A stretch of DNA of 64,000 bases from Prevotella aurantiaca JCM 15754 (GTDB lineage Bacteria > Bacteroidota > Bacteroidia > Bacteroidales > Bacteroidaceae). The DNA is taken from NCBI RefSeq assembly GCF_000614025.1, contig NZ_BAKF01000011.1:1-64000 (forward strand), in the 5' to 3' direction. Under the pieces are notes generated by a model. That model searched no databases. It was not told where the DNA came from and saw only the letters and a list, made by a program, of their open reading frames with translations. This document shows, piece by piece, positions 41,748 to 50,535 of the stretch. The position numbers and the translations under genes were made by a program. Position 1 is the stretch's first letter. Every line of letters begins with the position of its first letter.

Positions 41748-42233
41748 ATGAGAATAAAATTTGAAGGAATAAAAGATTCAGAAACACGAGTATATCTTTT
41801 TGCAGAAGTTCCATTGGGGGGTGTAATTCCTGATGGTAAAAACGATATAATAAAACGAGACCGAAGTGGACATCTTGATAAAATAATAGATGCATATCGT
41901 CCGTTTCTTCCTCAGAGTGGTGCTGTATTGAATAGTAATTTTATCATTATTACGCCGTTGAACAGCTATTTTTATGGATTTTCTTACAATAAAGACTTAG
42001 CGGGTTGGCATCAGCAAATAGAAAAAGGAGCCAAACTCTTAAATGTTCGATTAGGAAAGATAGTTGATGAGAAAGATTTTTTGTTATCTGACGGGACTAA
42101 ATACAAACTGTCTGAATGTGAGTTTGAACGATACAATTTTAAATTCAAAGATGAAAACGGGAGATGGAAGACTCATAAAAAAAGAGAGAGAATTGAAAAA
42201 ATATGTTTGTTGGCAGATAATATAGAAACATAA
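41748..42233 (+). CDS. Hypothetical protein in the AT-rich island
   Basis: 161 aa, cytoplasmic, basic C-terminus (RWKTHKKRERIEK). No family recognised and no toxin or RHS junction nearby. Part of the run of small single genes from 38780 to 42926, all with AT-rich leaders of 80-130 bp. Confidence 0.5.
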   Translation: MRIKFEGIKDSETRVYLFAEVPLGGVIPDGKNDIIKRDRSGHLDKIIDAYRPFLPQSGAVLNSNFIIITPLNSYFYGFSYNKDLAGWHQQIEKGAKLLNVRLGKIVDEKDFLLSDGTKYKLSECEFERYNFKFKDENGRWKTHKKRERIEKICLLADNIET

Positions 42234-42338
42234 ATTGGGCGGCAAACTATTCTTCGTTAGTTTAATAGTTTGCAAATATTATGTCTGCAGCACTTGTAGT
42301 TTATAGTTGAATTAGATATTATCTAAAACGTAATAAAA

Positions 42339-42926
42339 ATGTTTTATAAGTTAGGAATAGCTCCAAGCAGTAAGAAATGGGCGAAATACGAAAATATTTC
42401 GTCATCACTTTGGATAGATAATATTGAGATAACAAGTACAAAGCTTTTTAAAGAGGCAGACTTGTTAAGAAACGGAAAACATATAGAATATACAACTCTA
42501 CGTGATGGTAAAATACCCCCAATAAATTCGATAGGTGCAGACTTTATCGTATTTGATGCTTTAATTTCAGATATCCTTTCGCTAAACGAAGAAGATAATA
42601 TGGTAGTTATCGAAAGTAAAAAAGCAAATAATAAATACCTGTTGTTGAACAACGATAAGTCGATAGATTGTGTTGATTGGGATTTATCCGAAATAGAACG
42701 TTGGCCAGAAGGAACCAAAATTGCAGATTGGCAAAATAAACATGGTCGTTTCTTTATCAAACCCGTATTAAAAGAAAATAAAATTCCACCCAAAACACAA
42801 GTATTCCGACTACAAGAATGGGGTGGGGCCTTTAATATTGTCATTTCCGAAGACTATAAAGAAAAAATAATGAATTTAGATTTCGACCATTCGTTCTTAA
42901 CATTTGAGTGTTTAAAAACAATATAG
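42339..42926 (+). CDS. Imm11-like (DUF1629) protein
   Basis: 195 aa, no signal peptide. The C-terminal part (VFRLQEWGGAFNIVISEDYK, then a final LTFECLKTI) resembles the end of Imm11/DUF1629 immunity proteins, where RL-x-W precedes a conserved IIVSE-type strand. The central part has ESKKANNKYLLLNND. The assignment rests on this remembered pattern only. It closes the AT-rich orphan island. Confidence 0.5.
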   Translation: MFYKLGIAPSSKKWAKYENISSSLWIDNIEITSTKLFKEADLLRNGKHIEYTTLRDGKIPPINSIGADFIVFDALISDILSLNEEDNMVVIESKKANNKYLLLNNDKSIDCVDWDLSEIERWPEGTKIADWQNKHGRFFIKPVLKENKIPPKTQVFRLQEWGGAFNIVISEDYKEKIMNLDFDHSFLTFECLKTI

Positions 42927-43269
42927 TGTGAAGTAGATTTAAGAATTTCGTTGAAAACTCATTTAAAGTGAGAGCGACTATTTTAAAAGTATTTTCAAAA
43001 CCTACACAAAACGTCTTACAAACAAAAGTTTTTCAGTAACTTTGGATAGAAAAACGACAATCCTTTGTACAAGGGCGTTCCGTGCGATTGGCTGATTTTC
43101 GAGTAAAGATTTGGCAACCGTTCCAATTGCTATGGTCTGCTATATTCTGCTTACATAAGGAACTCTTTATGTAAGCAAAGGTCGCAAGATTTTTATTGAA
43201 TAGCAAGATTTCTCTCGAGAAATTGGTGTAAGACGCTTTGAAATGCCTCAAAATACCTATTATTGGGTA
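42927..43269. other. Non-coding stretch with inverted repeats
   Basis: Holds TGCTTACATAAGG with its partner TCTTTATGTAAGCA (43149-43178) and a short palindrome ATTTCTCTCGAGAAAT near 43208. A TAACTTTG box at 43037-43044 has no clear upstream partner. It marks the change from the orphan island to the clostripain/VapE region and could contain an element end. Confidence 0.4.
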
Positions 43270-43299
43270 TTGCGTAAGTGTGGGAAAGGGATATCTTTG
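43270..43299 (+). promoter_or_regulatory. Promoter of the lipoprotein/clostripain pair
   Basis: TTG at 43270-43272, 19 bp, TATCTTTG at 43292-43299, 30 bp before the ATG at 43330. It excludes the in-frame ATG at 43243. Confidence 0.6.
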
Positions 43300-43329
43300 C
43301 AACATAGTATAATTCAAAATTTAAAGCTT

Positions 43330-43932
43330 ATGAAAAAAATACTCTTATTCTTATTACCGATTGTCAGTTTGGTTTCTTGTTCAGAGAAAGAACCCATATC
43401 GGGTTCAGATGAAGTAAACTACTATATTTCTTCTTACTTTATCCCACAAAGAATAGCACTCACGACAACTGTTTCAAGAAATGGCAGTTTCGACCTCCTT
43501 TTGAATAATGATAATCACCGTATATCTCAAAAAGAAAATCCTGCCGAGTTCAAGAAGCTTGCAAGGGAATACGGAGAAACTGGAGAGAAAAAATTCCGAT
43601 TATTGCACCCTCCTGTTAGCCAGCCTTATGGCATATCAAATGTATGGGTATATGAGAAACGAAATGGGAAGATGACGGATGTTTCTGAACAGTCCCAGAT
43701 AGGATATCAGGACTATTCCCAGTTTGTCCTATCAAAATATACATACACAAAAACAGGTGATGATTGTATATATACCTCAAAAGAAGTATCCAAATTGACC
43801 GCACATGATCTGAAGTGGCTTCCTGAACGTTTCAGTATATCTCCTCCAACAGAGAAAGAGGGCGAATATTACCTTGTTATCACATTAGAAAGCGGCAAGG
43901 AACTTTCTTTCCATCTTAAACAGAAACCATAA
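43330..43932 (+). CDS. Lipoprotein upstream of clostripain
   Basis: 200 aa. Signal peptide with lipobox LVSC (Cys17). The mature domain is mixed beta (TTTVSRNGSFDLLL, GEYYLVITLESGKELSFHL) with no known family. It lies 63 bp upstream of the clostripain gene and shares its promoter, so it may be an accessory or inhibitor of that protease (inference). Confidence 0.65.
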   Translation: MKKILLFLLPIVSLVSCSEKEPISGSDEVNYYISSYFIPQRIALTTTVSRNGSFDLLLNNDNHRISQKENPAEFKKLAREYGETGEKKFRLLHPPVSQPYGISNVWVYEKRNGKMTDVSEQSQIGYQDYSQFVLSKYTYTKTGDDCIYTSKEVSKLTAHDLKWLPERFSISPPTEKEGEYYLVITLESGKELSFHLKQKP

Positions 43933-43995
43933 AAATATCTATCTCCTTGACAAGTAGAGTAAGGACTTGTCAAGGAGATTTTTATTGCAATCCTT

Positions 43996-44914
43996 ATGAA
44001 AAAGATTTTTGTCTTTCTATGCTCTTTGTCATTATCAACCTGTTGAGTTGCAGCAATGAGAATTTATCAGGGCAGGAAAGCATAACGGAAACTATCTTTT
44101 TCATTGTAGCAGCCAACGGTGATTTGTACAAGGAAGGAGAAATGAAAGCAACTGCCATGCTCCATTCGTTACCGAGAGACAAAGAGCTTTTTCTCTTAAA
44201 AGAAACCTCCATAGATGAGGGGTGCGTGCTTCTTCACAAAACCTTGAATGGGACAGACACATTGGCAGTTACACACGAAAAAACATTCAAGGAAAATCTT
44301 GAAAAGGCAGTCTCGTACATATCTTCCGTACACCCTACGAATGTCAGCCTTATTATTTTCTCGCATGCGACGGGCTGGTATCCTTCCAAGCGGATAAAGA
44401 GCTGTTCTGCCATTGTGGACGACTATACGGAAATCTCGTTGCAGGAACTTCATGAGGCTGTCGGTCGTCTCCGTTACAAAACCATAGTCTTTGAGTCTTG
44501 CAACATGGGTGGGATTGAATGCCTGTACCAATTCCACGATATATGCGACTTCATCATAGCATCGTCCACAGAACTCTTGTCCCCAGGCTTCTTGCTTTTG
44601 TTCAGACAAGGAATCGGAAACCTCGCAGACAGAGAGGGGCATTGTCCTTTGCACAACGGTATACAAGTCATGTAAAAAAAGCCTCCGTTCCTTATAATTC
44701 CTGTGCCGTTGCAGTCTATCAGACCAATCCCGCCAACGAGCTATTTATTTTTTCAGGAGAACCAAAAAACATTACAAGATTAAGGGCAGACATAACCAAT
44801 ACTCAACAACTGCACAGAAACAATGAGGAAGAGGTCTTCTATTGTGTAATTGGAAAGCGTATGACGAAACACTGTACGTTGTCAATGTTCACGATAAGGT
44901 TCTGCCCGATATAG
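43996..44914 (+). pseudogene. Clostripain-family (C11) cysteine peptidase, frameshifted and 3' truncated
   Basis: Lipoprotein signal MKKIFVFL then LLFVIINLLSC once one T is added near 44020. The C11 domain has the catalytic His in IIFSHATGWYP and the Cys in FESCNMGGIE. A second break in GGGG at 44636-44639 is repaired by one G and restores LADREGALSFAQRY. Homology to the family fades after LHRNNEEEVF near 44840, where the sequence runs into the reversed 3' part of a VapE gene. The protein therefore lacks its C-terminal region. The first two breaks may be sequence errors; the 3' loss is a real junction. Confidence 0.7.
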
Positions 44915-45546
44915 GTAAGTGTGTCTTTCTCCTGTGGATATATCTTTCCCGTGTAGCTGTAACCGTGCAGAGCAGAAGGACAGAGCAGGTCAAGGAACGT
45001 TGTCTTAAACTTTCCTTGTTCTCCTGTCAGTACAAGGCAGGTATGGTTACGGCATTCACGGTCGTCCATAGCATTGGCAACAACTGCAACGAGCCATTTA
45101 GTAAGGTACGGCAGCCATTTTTCGGAGTTACGGACGGTAACGCACGATGCAAGATTTGAAATGATGCTTTGATCTGTTTCTATCTTGTTCAGCACTTCTG
45201 AAGCATCAACCTCTGGCAAAGTCTTGAAGTATTCTTGTATGGGATTGATGCGTGGCGAAAAGCTGCTTTCGATGATGGAATAGAGATTGTCGGAGGATGT
45301 AACGATACCCACGTCGAAGTCAAGTTCCCTACGGAGAGAGTTGATTTCATAGCGACCAACTTTTGTGAAACGACCGCCTGTATCTTTATTGCTTCGGTAT
45401 TCTGTCCTGCCCAGTACGGTGTTGTACCTGAACGCATAGTGTGCACGGAGATAGGTTTCTATCTCGCTGTTTTTGGAAGCGTTTCTCCTGCGTTCTGTAG
45501 AATTACCTGTTGTTCTCATTCTGCTTTTATCTGCTTCATTTTTCAT
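44839..45546 (-). pseudogene. VapE/VirE-type mobile-element protein, C-terminally truncated
   Basis: 235 aa of a family normally about 400 aa long. N-terminal recognition part (AHYAFRYNTVLGRTEY), then the P-loop domain with LVLTGEQGKFKTTFLD and YPQEKDTLTYIGQNLIVNID. After VNID the expected continuation is missing: the frame runs 14 codons into the clostripain gene and stops. VapE proteins are primase/helicase-like proteins of phages, satellites and mobilizable transposons. The gene is divergent from the two HTH genes, the usual layout of Bacteroides mobilizable elements. Confidence 0.72.
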
Positions 45547-45972
45547 TGTTTACCCGTTTTGGTTTCCAAGAGTGAAGTTACGGTGAGAATGTCAATGTTC
45601 CAAGCAATCAGAGCGTGCTTGCATAATGTTGCGCTCATTGGCAATAGATTTCTCACGGAATTTTTTCAGGAAACAGCAGGAAAACAAGGATTTAAGCCAA
45701 AAACAAGAGGACAAGTGTAGAAAAGTAACAAGAAAGGTATGTACTTGTTTGCTTCAATCAGCACTGTATTGCTTTGACTAAAACAAACGTAGAAAACAGG
45801 AAGAAAAGGAACGGAAGACGGGTAAGAAAGATAACCTCATTTCCTTCTGTTTCCCTATTCTTCCCTGCTGTTCCTTGCCACTTTGTGGAAAGAAGCGCAT
45901 ACTTTTGCACGCAGAAACATGCGATGGAAAGCAAATCGCAAAAGGAAAATATAAACAAAACAATATAACGCT
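45547..45972. other. Divergent control region of the mobile-element remnant
   Basis: About 425 bp between the VapE remnant (minus) and the first HTH gene (plus). No supported gene; open frames here are short and overlap on both strands. I see no clean TAnnTTTG promoter pair. Confidence 0.4.
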
Positions 45973-46260
45973 ATGGGATATTTTATCATTACCGACAAGC
46001 AATGGGCAATGCTGAGGGACGAAATTGTCGCTCTTGCCCAGACCTGCCACAAGGCATTTGGAGAATCGAGTAAGCACACTGATTGGCTGCACAACGGAGA
46101 TGTATGTCAGCTACTGGGCATCAGCAAGCGCACCTTGCAGCATTACCGTGATACGGGCATGCTTCCGTTTACACAAATCGGACACAAGTGCTATTACAAG
46201 CGTGAAGACGTGGAACGGTTGTTACAGACAAAGTCAGAGAAAACCAAGAACAACAAATAA
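45973..46260 (+). CDS. Excisionase-type helix-turn-helix protein
   Basis: 95 aa. C-terminal HTH_17/MerR-like winged helix: WLHNGDVCQLLGISKRTLQ, HYRDTGMLPFTQIGHKCYY, KREDVERLL. A helical N-terminus precedes it. Such proteins act as recombination directionality factors or regulators in Bacteroides conjugative and mobilizable transposons. It lies 11 bp upstream of a second protein of the same type. Confidence 0.85.
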   Translation: MGYFIITDKQWAMLRDEIVALAQTCHKAFGESSKHTDWLHNGDVCQLLGISKRTLQHYRDTGMLPFTQIGHKCYYKREDVERLLQTKSEKTKNNK

Positions 46261-46271
46261 ACAATGAAAAG

Positions 46272-46561
46272 ATGGAAACAGTTGGAGATTTAAGCATGGA
46301 TGCGGACGAGATGCAGGTGGTGCTGTCCGCTATCAGCAGCGTAAGCAGGAGAATTAAGGAAGTGGCACAGACGCACAAGCCCCTGTTTGGAGGTGAGCAT
46401 TTCCTAACGGGCAAGGAGGTGTGTGAGCGGCTGTATATAAGCCTCGCACCTTGCAAGACTATCGAGACAGAAAGATTATTCCCTACACGCAGTTTGCAGG
46501 AAAGATTCTCTACAAGGCTTCGGATTTGGAGAGATTACTGGAGGATTGTTATAGGGTATAG
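46272..46561 (+). CDS. Second excisionase-type HTH protein (apparent frameshift)
   Basis: 96 aa after repair. N-terminal helix, then FLTGKEVCERLYISPRTLQ, DYRDRKIIPYTQFAGKILY and KASDLERLLEDCYRV. The frame breaks at AGCCTCGC near 46442; one added C restores the HTH and a length divisible by three. It pairs with the HTH gene at 45973, a common arrangement in mobilizable elements. No integrase or mobilisation gene is present, so the element is a remnant. Confidence 0.75.
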
Positions 46562-46572
46562 AGCATAATGCG

Positions 46573-46604
46573 ACCACCTAAGAACATGAAAACTCTTAGG
46601 TGGT
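46573..46604 (+). terminator. Hairpin after the HTH pair
   Basis: ACCACCTAAGA (46573-46583) pairs exactly with TCTTAGGTGGT (46594-46604). There is no T-run, so it may be a weak terminator or an element-end structure. 46605-46829 has no supported gene. Confidence 0.5.
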
Positions 46605-46829
46605 TGCATGTGGATTCAAAACCTCTCCATTAGCTTCTTCGGATGACTTCTCACAACAGCAAAGCATTTACTAATGGTGTTTTCTTTCCCCTTATCCTAC
46701 AAAATAGCAGGGCGACGGGTAACTGGAAAATGACTTTGACACGCCGAAACATCGCCGTCAACACGTCTTACTTTGATAACGACACCCCAACAAATTTGTC
46801 TGCGGCTGAAGAAAAAGCCCGTTTGCAAC

Positions 46830-48525
46830 TTATTTCATTCCATAACTAACGGTAAAGATGCCGAAGTTATCAAGTTTCATGCCACATTTGGTTAAGCCAT
46901 AAAAGGCGAAAAGACTGTCCAGTTCGCGTTGCGAACGGCGTCGCATAACCCAATCACGCTCTTGATGACTGTTTAATACGAAAGCAATCATTTTTAACTG
47001 AGGGTGCCAAGCTGACCGGTATAGACCAAAAAGCCGCCCGTTTGCAGTGCGGATAAAGCACCAGAGATGGCCTTACAAACAAGCTCGTTATCGCCAAAAA
47101 GCTCAAATATACCGGAAATAATAACGATATTAGGTTCAAAATTCAGCTGTCGATATGAGTCTTTATTAAAACAATCAAGATGAGTAAACCGTATATTTTG
47201 AAGTCCTTGCTGTTGTATCTGTGCCTCGCCGAAAGCAATGTTTGCTTCCGAAAAGTCGTTTATAACCACTTCTATTTCAGGAAACTTGCGCTTGATGTCG
47301 AACAAATAATTACCCGTTCCACCGGCAATGTCGAGTATTTTCACGGGTTCATTGCGCTGTTTAAGCGTTTCAATACGTTCTTCTACGGTTGCAATGAGAT
47401 GCTCTCGTCGTATTCTTACTCCTCTCCAACCAATGGCGTTAAGATAACCTTTGTCTATCCATAGCCAATTGGTCCACATCCCTGCGCTTGGTTGCGATAA
47501 ACATAATCCAGAGACATACCCGAATCAAAACCATATTTTAGTCCCACACGCATTCCTTTACTAAGAAATCCCAAGTGATGGAGCATCCATTTCTGCATCC
47601 GAAAGCCCCAACGTTCAATTCGGGGAAGCATATTCAGGGCCATTTTGTTATACTCGTCAACTGTAAATTTATCTGGAATACAGGTAGTTGGCGGTTGTTC
47701 GAGTGAGAAACAGCGGTTGATAAACTCAGCAATAGGGTTGTAAACCTGCTCACGTTGCGTTTCAAACAATAGTCCGTGATAAAACCCTTTAAGCTTGACA
47801 AACCGCTTTTGGGTGGAGCTGATGTCAACAAAAAACAGCTTTTGCATATCGTCTTTCACCACGTAATCTTTACCGGCAGAAAGTAACAGCGTCGGTATGG
47901 TAATGGCAGCAGCATCTTCTACGATACGTTTTCCTGCTTTCAGCAAATCCAAGAGATAATGCGCATCAATTTCTCTAGTAATTAGCGGGTCGGTGTCGTA
48001 CGCCTTTTGCTGTTCCACATCATGTGTCAACACCTTCGATTTTACATAACTGGGCACCGTTAGGTGTTTGAAAAGCCGCGCTGCCAACGCAATTCCCGTC
48101 TTTGCAAAAGGCACATACAACTTAATGGTAAACGCAGGAGCAAGAAGTGCCATACCAGCAATACGGGGCGCAAAGTCGTGACACCACGCCGAAACAATTA
48201 CGCCTGCAATGCTGTTAGCCACCACAAAGATGTCTGTCTCAACAATTCCATACTGCTCATGGAGGTATTTTACGAAAGCATCCAAGTCGCGTACATAGTC
48301 CATAAAATGGGGCGAAACGGGTTGCGAAGTGTGCCCCAGTCCACGCATATCAAAGCCAAAGATGTTGAAATGCACAAATTGCTCGTTCTCGGCAAAAGCT
48401 TGCAAACGTCCCGAATGTTCGTGCCCGCGATGCAATATCACAATGGTCTTCTGCGAAGGGTTGTAATTCCACACCCTATAAAAAATATCTGCGTTGTCAA
48501 AACTCTTAAATGTTCCTGTTTCCAT
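46830..48525 (-). CDS. YnbC-like alpha/beta hydrolase and SAM methyltransferase fusion (two apparent frameshifts)
   Basis: 565 aa after repair. The N-terminal alpha/beta hydrolase (residues ~1-290; lysophospholipase-like ILHRGHEHSGRL, nucleophile in VVANSIAGVIVS, HGLLFE) is joined to a class I methyltransferase (VKILDIAGGTGNYLFDI, then GGFLVYTGQ). Breaks near 47481 and 47010 each need one base; the second restores QPWHPQLKMIAFVLN and extends the C-terminus to a stop at 46830 (FGIFTVSYGMK). The same fusion is E. coli YnbC (585 aa, from memory), of unknown function. Last gene of the five-gene operon; its start overlaps the preceding stop by 20 bp. The nucleophile elbow is A-N-S-I-A, not the usual GxSxG. 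Confidence 0.8.
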
Positions 48526-49798
48526 TTTTATCTTTGGTTAAATTTTTACTTATCATTAACTGCACCGTTTCACCTATTCGGCGACTCCGAAAACGGCCCA
48601 TTGCACAATGAATATATAGCATTCGAGGCACATCTTCGGCTTTCATCTTCTCTAAAACCGTGTTTACGATACGCTCCTCACAGGCTTTGGGGATAGTGGC
48701 AATATCCAAAAGCGGAAAGCAATGGTAATCTGTCGATGTGCGAAAGTAGGCGTTTTCGGGTAATTCGGCTGAAAGGTCGAACACTGAAACCTCTCCCAAT
48801 AGGGCGAATTTCCGCGCAGAACGGCATGAAAGCAAACCTCCAACGAAGATGTTGGGTGCAATTTCTACAGGTGCCTGACGAGAAAACAACCACAACAGGC
48901 GATACACTGCGATATAGGGAAAATAGAAAATATAACGCAAAAAACCGATGCAACCGTGGTCGTCTTTAAGAAAATGCCGATTAGAGCGATAATAAGCACG
49001 GCCCAATAAGAGTAAGATGAGTATGCCCCACAATAAAAAAATACTGCCTAGAACCGAATATTCGATGGCAAACAACAACGCCGTCAGCCCCACAGCGGCA
49101 ACAAAAAAGTAAACCTTTGCTATTTGTTGGTTGCGCTTTTTACGGTAAGGAAACATCCATAACGTCAGAAAACCTGCCATCAAACCGGTAGTAATATCGA
49201 TGAAATGGTGCTGATATACCAAAAGGGTAGACAGCATTAACAACACCAACCACATTCTCAGTAAGTTTCTGAACCTGCTATTTCGCACACCACTCCAAAA
49301 GATACAGGCATAACCTATATGTAAAGACGGGGCCTGATTAAAAAGTGTATCGTACGTATTGATGACGGAAAACAGGATATGGGCTGTTTCCGGACGTACA
49401 AAACTTTGTTTTAACGGAAAGATAATAAAACAAAATCCCGATAAAATGGTTATAAAAACGATGCGTTTACTTAATGTTGACAGTTGCCGAAAGGTATTAC
49501 AAAGGAAGAAAACCCATATAAAAAACACCACACTACTGCTATAAAAATAGATGGCAAAAGGTACAAACGGTATGGCCTTTTCAAACGAAAAGCAAAGCGA
49601 AGACACCTCTTTAAGCGATGCCGCATAGCTTGCTGCAAAAGTATAAACAGCATAGAATACACCCCAGCAAATAACAAGGGCGATGTATTTGCTTGCTTGC
49701 AAACATTTGTTATCTATACCGCAACACTGCATCAAACCGTTTGGAAAGGGCCGCTTACACGCCCATATCGTTTTGTCGTTTATTTGGGAATGCTCCAT
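48506..49798 (-). CDS. YnbD-like PAP2 phosphatase and dual-specificity phosphatase fusion
   Basis: 430 aa, the same length as I recall for E. coli YnbD. The N-terminal part has six or more membrane helices with PAP2-type motifs: KQSFVRPE, NQAPSLHIGYA and YQHHFIDITTG, which would act on lipid phosphates at the membrane. A cytoplasmic dual-specificity/PTPMT1-like domain follows (residues ~310-430) with the P-loop HCAMGRFRS matching HCxxGxxRS. The usual tail after the P-loop is short and unusual (RRIGETVQL), so a further indel cannot be excluded. The ATG at 49798 is chosen; one at 49834 would overlap the upstream gene more. Stop and start overlaps on both sides show translational coupling. Confidence 0.8.
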   Translation of the reverse strand: MEHSQINDKTIWACKRPFPNGLMQCCGIDNKCLQASKYIALVICWGVFYAVYTFAASYAASLKEVSSLCFSFEKAIPFVPFAIYFYSSSVVFFIWVFFLCNTFRQLSTLSKRIVFITILSGFCFIIFPLKQSFVRPETAHILFSVINTYDTLFNQAPSLHIGYACIFWSGVRNSRFRNLLRMWLVLLMLSTLLVYQHHFIDITTGLMAGFLTLWMFPYRKKRNQQIAKVYFFVAAVGLTALLFAIEYSVLGSIFLLWGILILLLLGRAYYRSNRHFLKDDHGCIGFLRYIFYFPYIAVYRLLWLFSRQAPVEIAPNIFVGGLLSCRSARKFALLGEVSVFDLSAELPENAYFRTSTDYHCFPLLDIATIPKACEERIVNTVLEKMKAEDVPRMLYIHCAMGRFRSRRIGETVQLMISKNLTKDKNGNRNI

Positions 49799-50535
49799 AA
49801 TGTCTTTCGGTGCATAAAAGCCGATAACAAACAAGTGGGTAAAAGCGAAAGAAAAGCGATGGAAAGGCGCATTTTTGGCGGAAACACCACCTGCTCTTTG
49901 CGCTGCGCTATGGCCTTTGTCATTGTTTCAACAGCCCGATTTAAGGGCATGCAGAACGGACATTTGGAAAGGTCATTACGGTATATCTCTCTCAATCGTG
50001 GCGTGTCTATGTAACCCGGAACAAGTGTTGTAACCGTTATTTGATAGTCGGCCAAACTTCGGCGATAAGCATCGGCAATCTGTATCAACGCTCGTTTGCA
50101 CTTGGCATATACGCTTGCGTACGGATAATGCAGCAATCCTGCCACCGAAGCAATCACTACCAAATGTCCGTCGGATGCCTTCATTGCTTCTCGTGCCACT
50201 TCCATCGCATTCAATGCACCCGCGATATTAACCTTCAACATTTGTGAAATCTGCTCAAAATCCACTTCTTCAGTAACGCCGTTACGGTAATATCCGGCAG
50301 CAACAATCATCATGTCCAAACCCTTATCGGCACAAAACACTTCTACGGCAGCAGTTAATGCGTCCTTATCACACACATCTAGCTGGTATGTAAGCAACAG
50401 TTTGTTAACCTTATCACTCCTGTCTATTCGTGCCGTATTTCGTCCGCACACCCCCACCCGATGGCCTTCGGCAGCATAAAACCGTGCCAAGGCCAAGCCG
50501 ATACCCGATGTTCCGCCCGTAATAAAGATGTTCAT
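49780..50535 (-). CDS. Short-chain dehydrogenase/reductase
   Basis: 251 aa. Rossmann fold with the cofactor motif FITGGTSGIGLALARFYA, the structural NAAG-equivalent VAAGYY, and catalytic Ser (VIASVAG), Tyr and Lys (SVYAKCK, YxxxK). The C-terminal ~35 residues (MRLSIAFLSLLPTCLLSAF) are hydrophobic and probably associate with the membrane, as in SDRs that reduce lipid substrates. It overlaps the patatin stop by 4 bp (ATGA) and the next start by 19 bp. A lipid keto/acyl substrate is inference from the neighbours. Confidence 0.85.
   Translation of the reverse strand: MNIFITGGTSGIGLALARFYAAEGHRVGVCGRNTARIDRSDKVNKLLLTYQLDVCDKDALTAAVEVFCADKGLDMMIVAAGYYRNGVTEEVDFEQISQMLKVNIAGALNAMEVAREAMKASDGHLVVIASVAGLLHYPYASVYAKCKRALIQIADAYRRSLADYQITVTTLVPGYIDTPRLREIYRNDLSKCPFCMPLNRAVETMTKAIAQRKEQVVFPPKMRLSIAFLSLLPTCLLSAFMHRKTLWSIPK

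Noticed and set aside
45235..45720. 161-codon plus-strand frame opposite VapE
   Set aside because: It is the complement of the conserved VapE coding sequence.
46643..46849. 68-codon plus-strand frame after the HTH genes
   Set aside because: It runs antisense into the 3' end of the hydrolase/methyltransferase gene and has no family or start signal.
47180..48696. Plus-strand frames across the hydrolase fusion (47180-47464 and 48064-48696)
   Set aside because: They are shadows of the conserved minus-strand gene.
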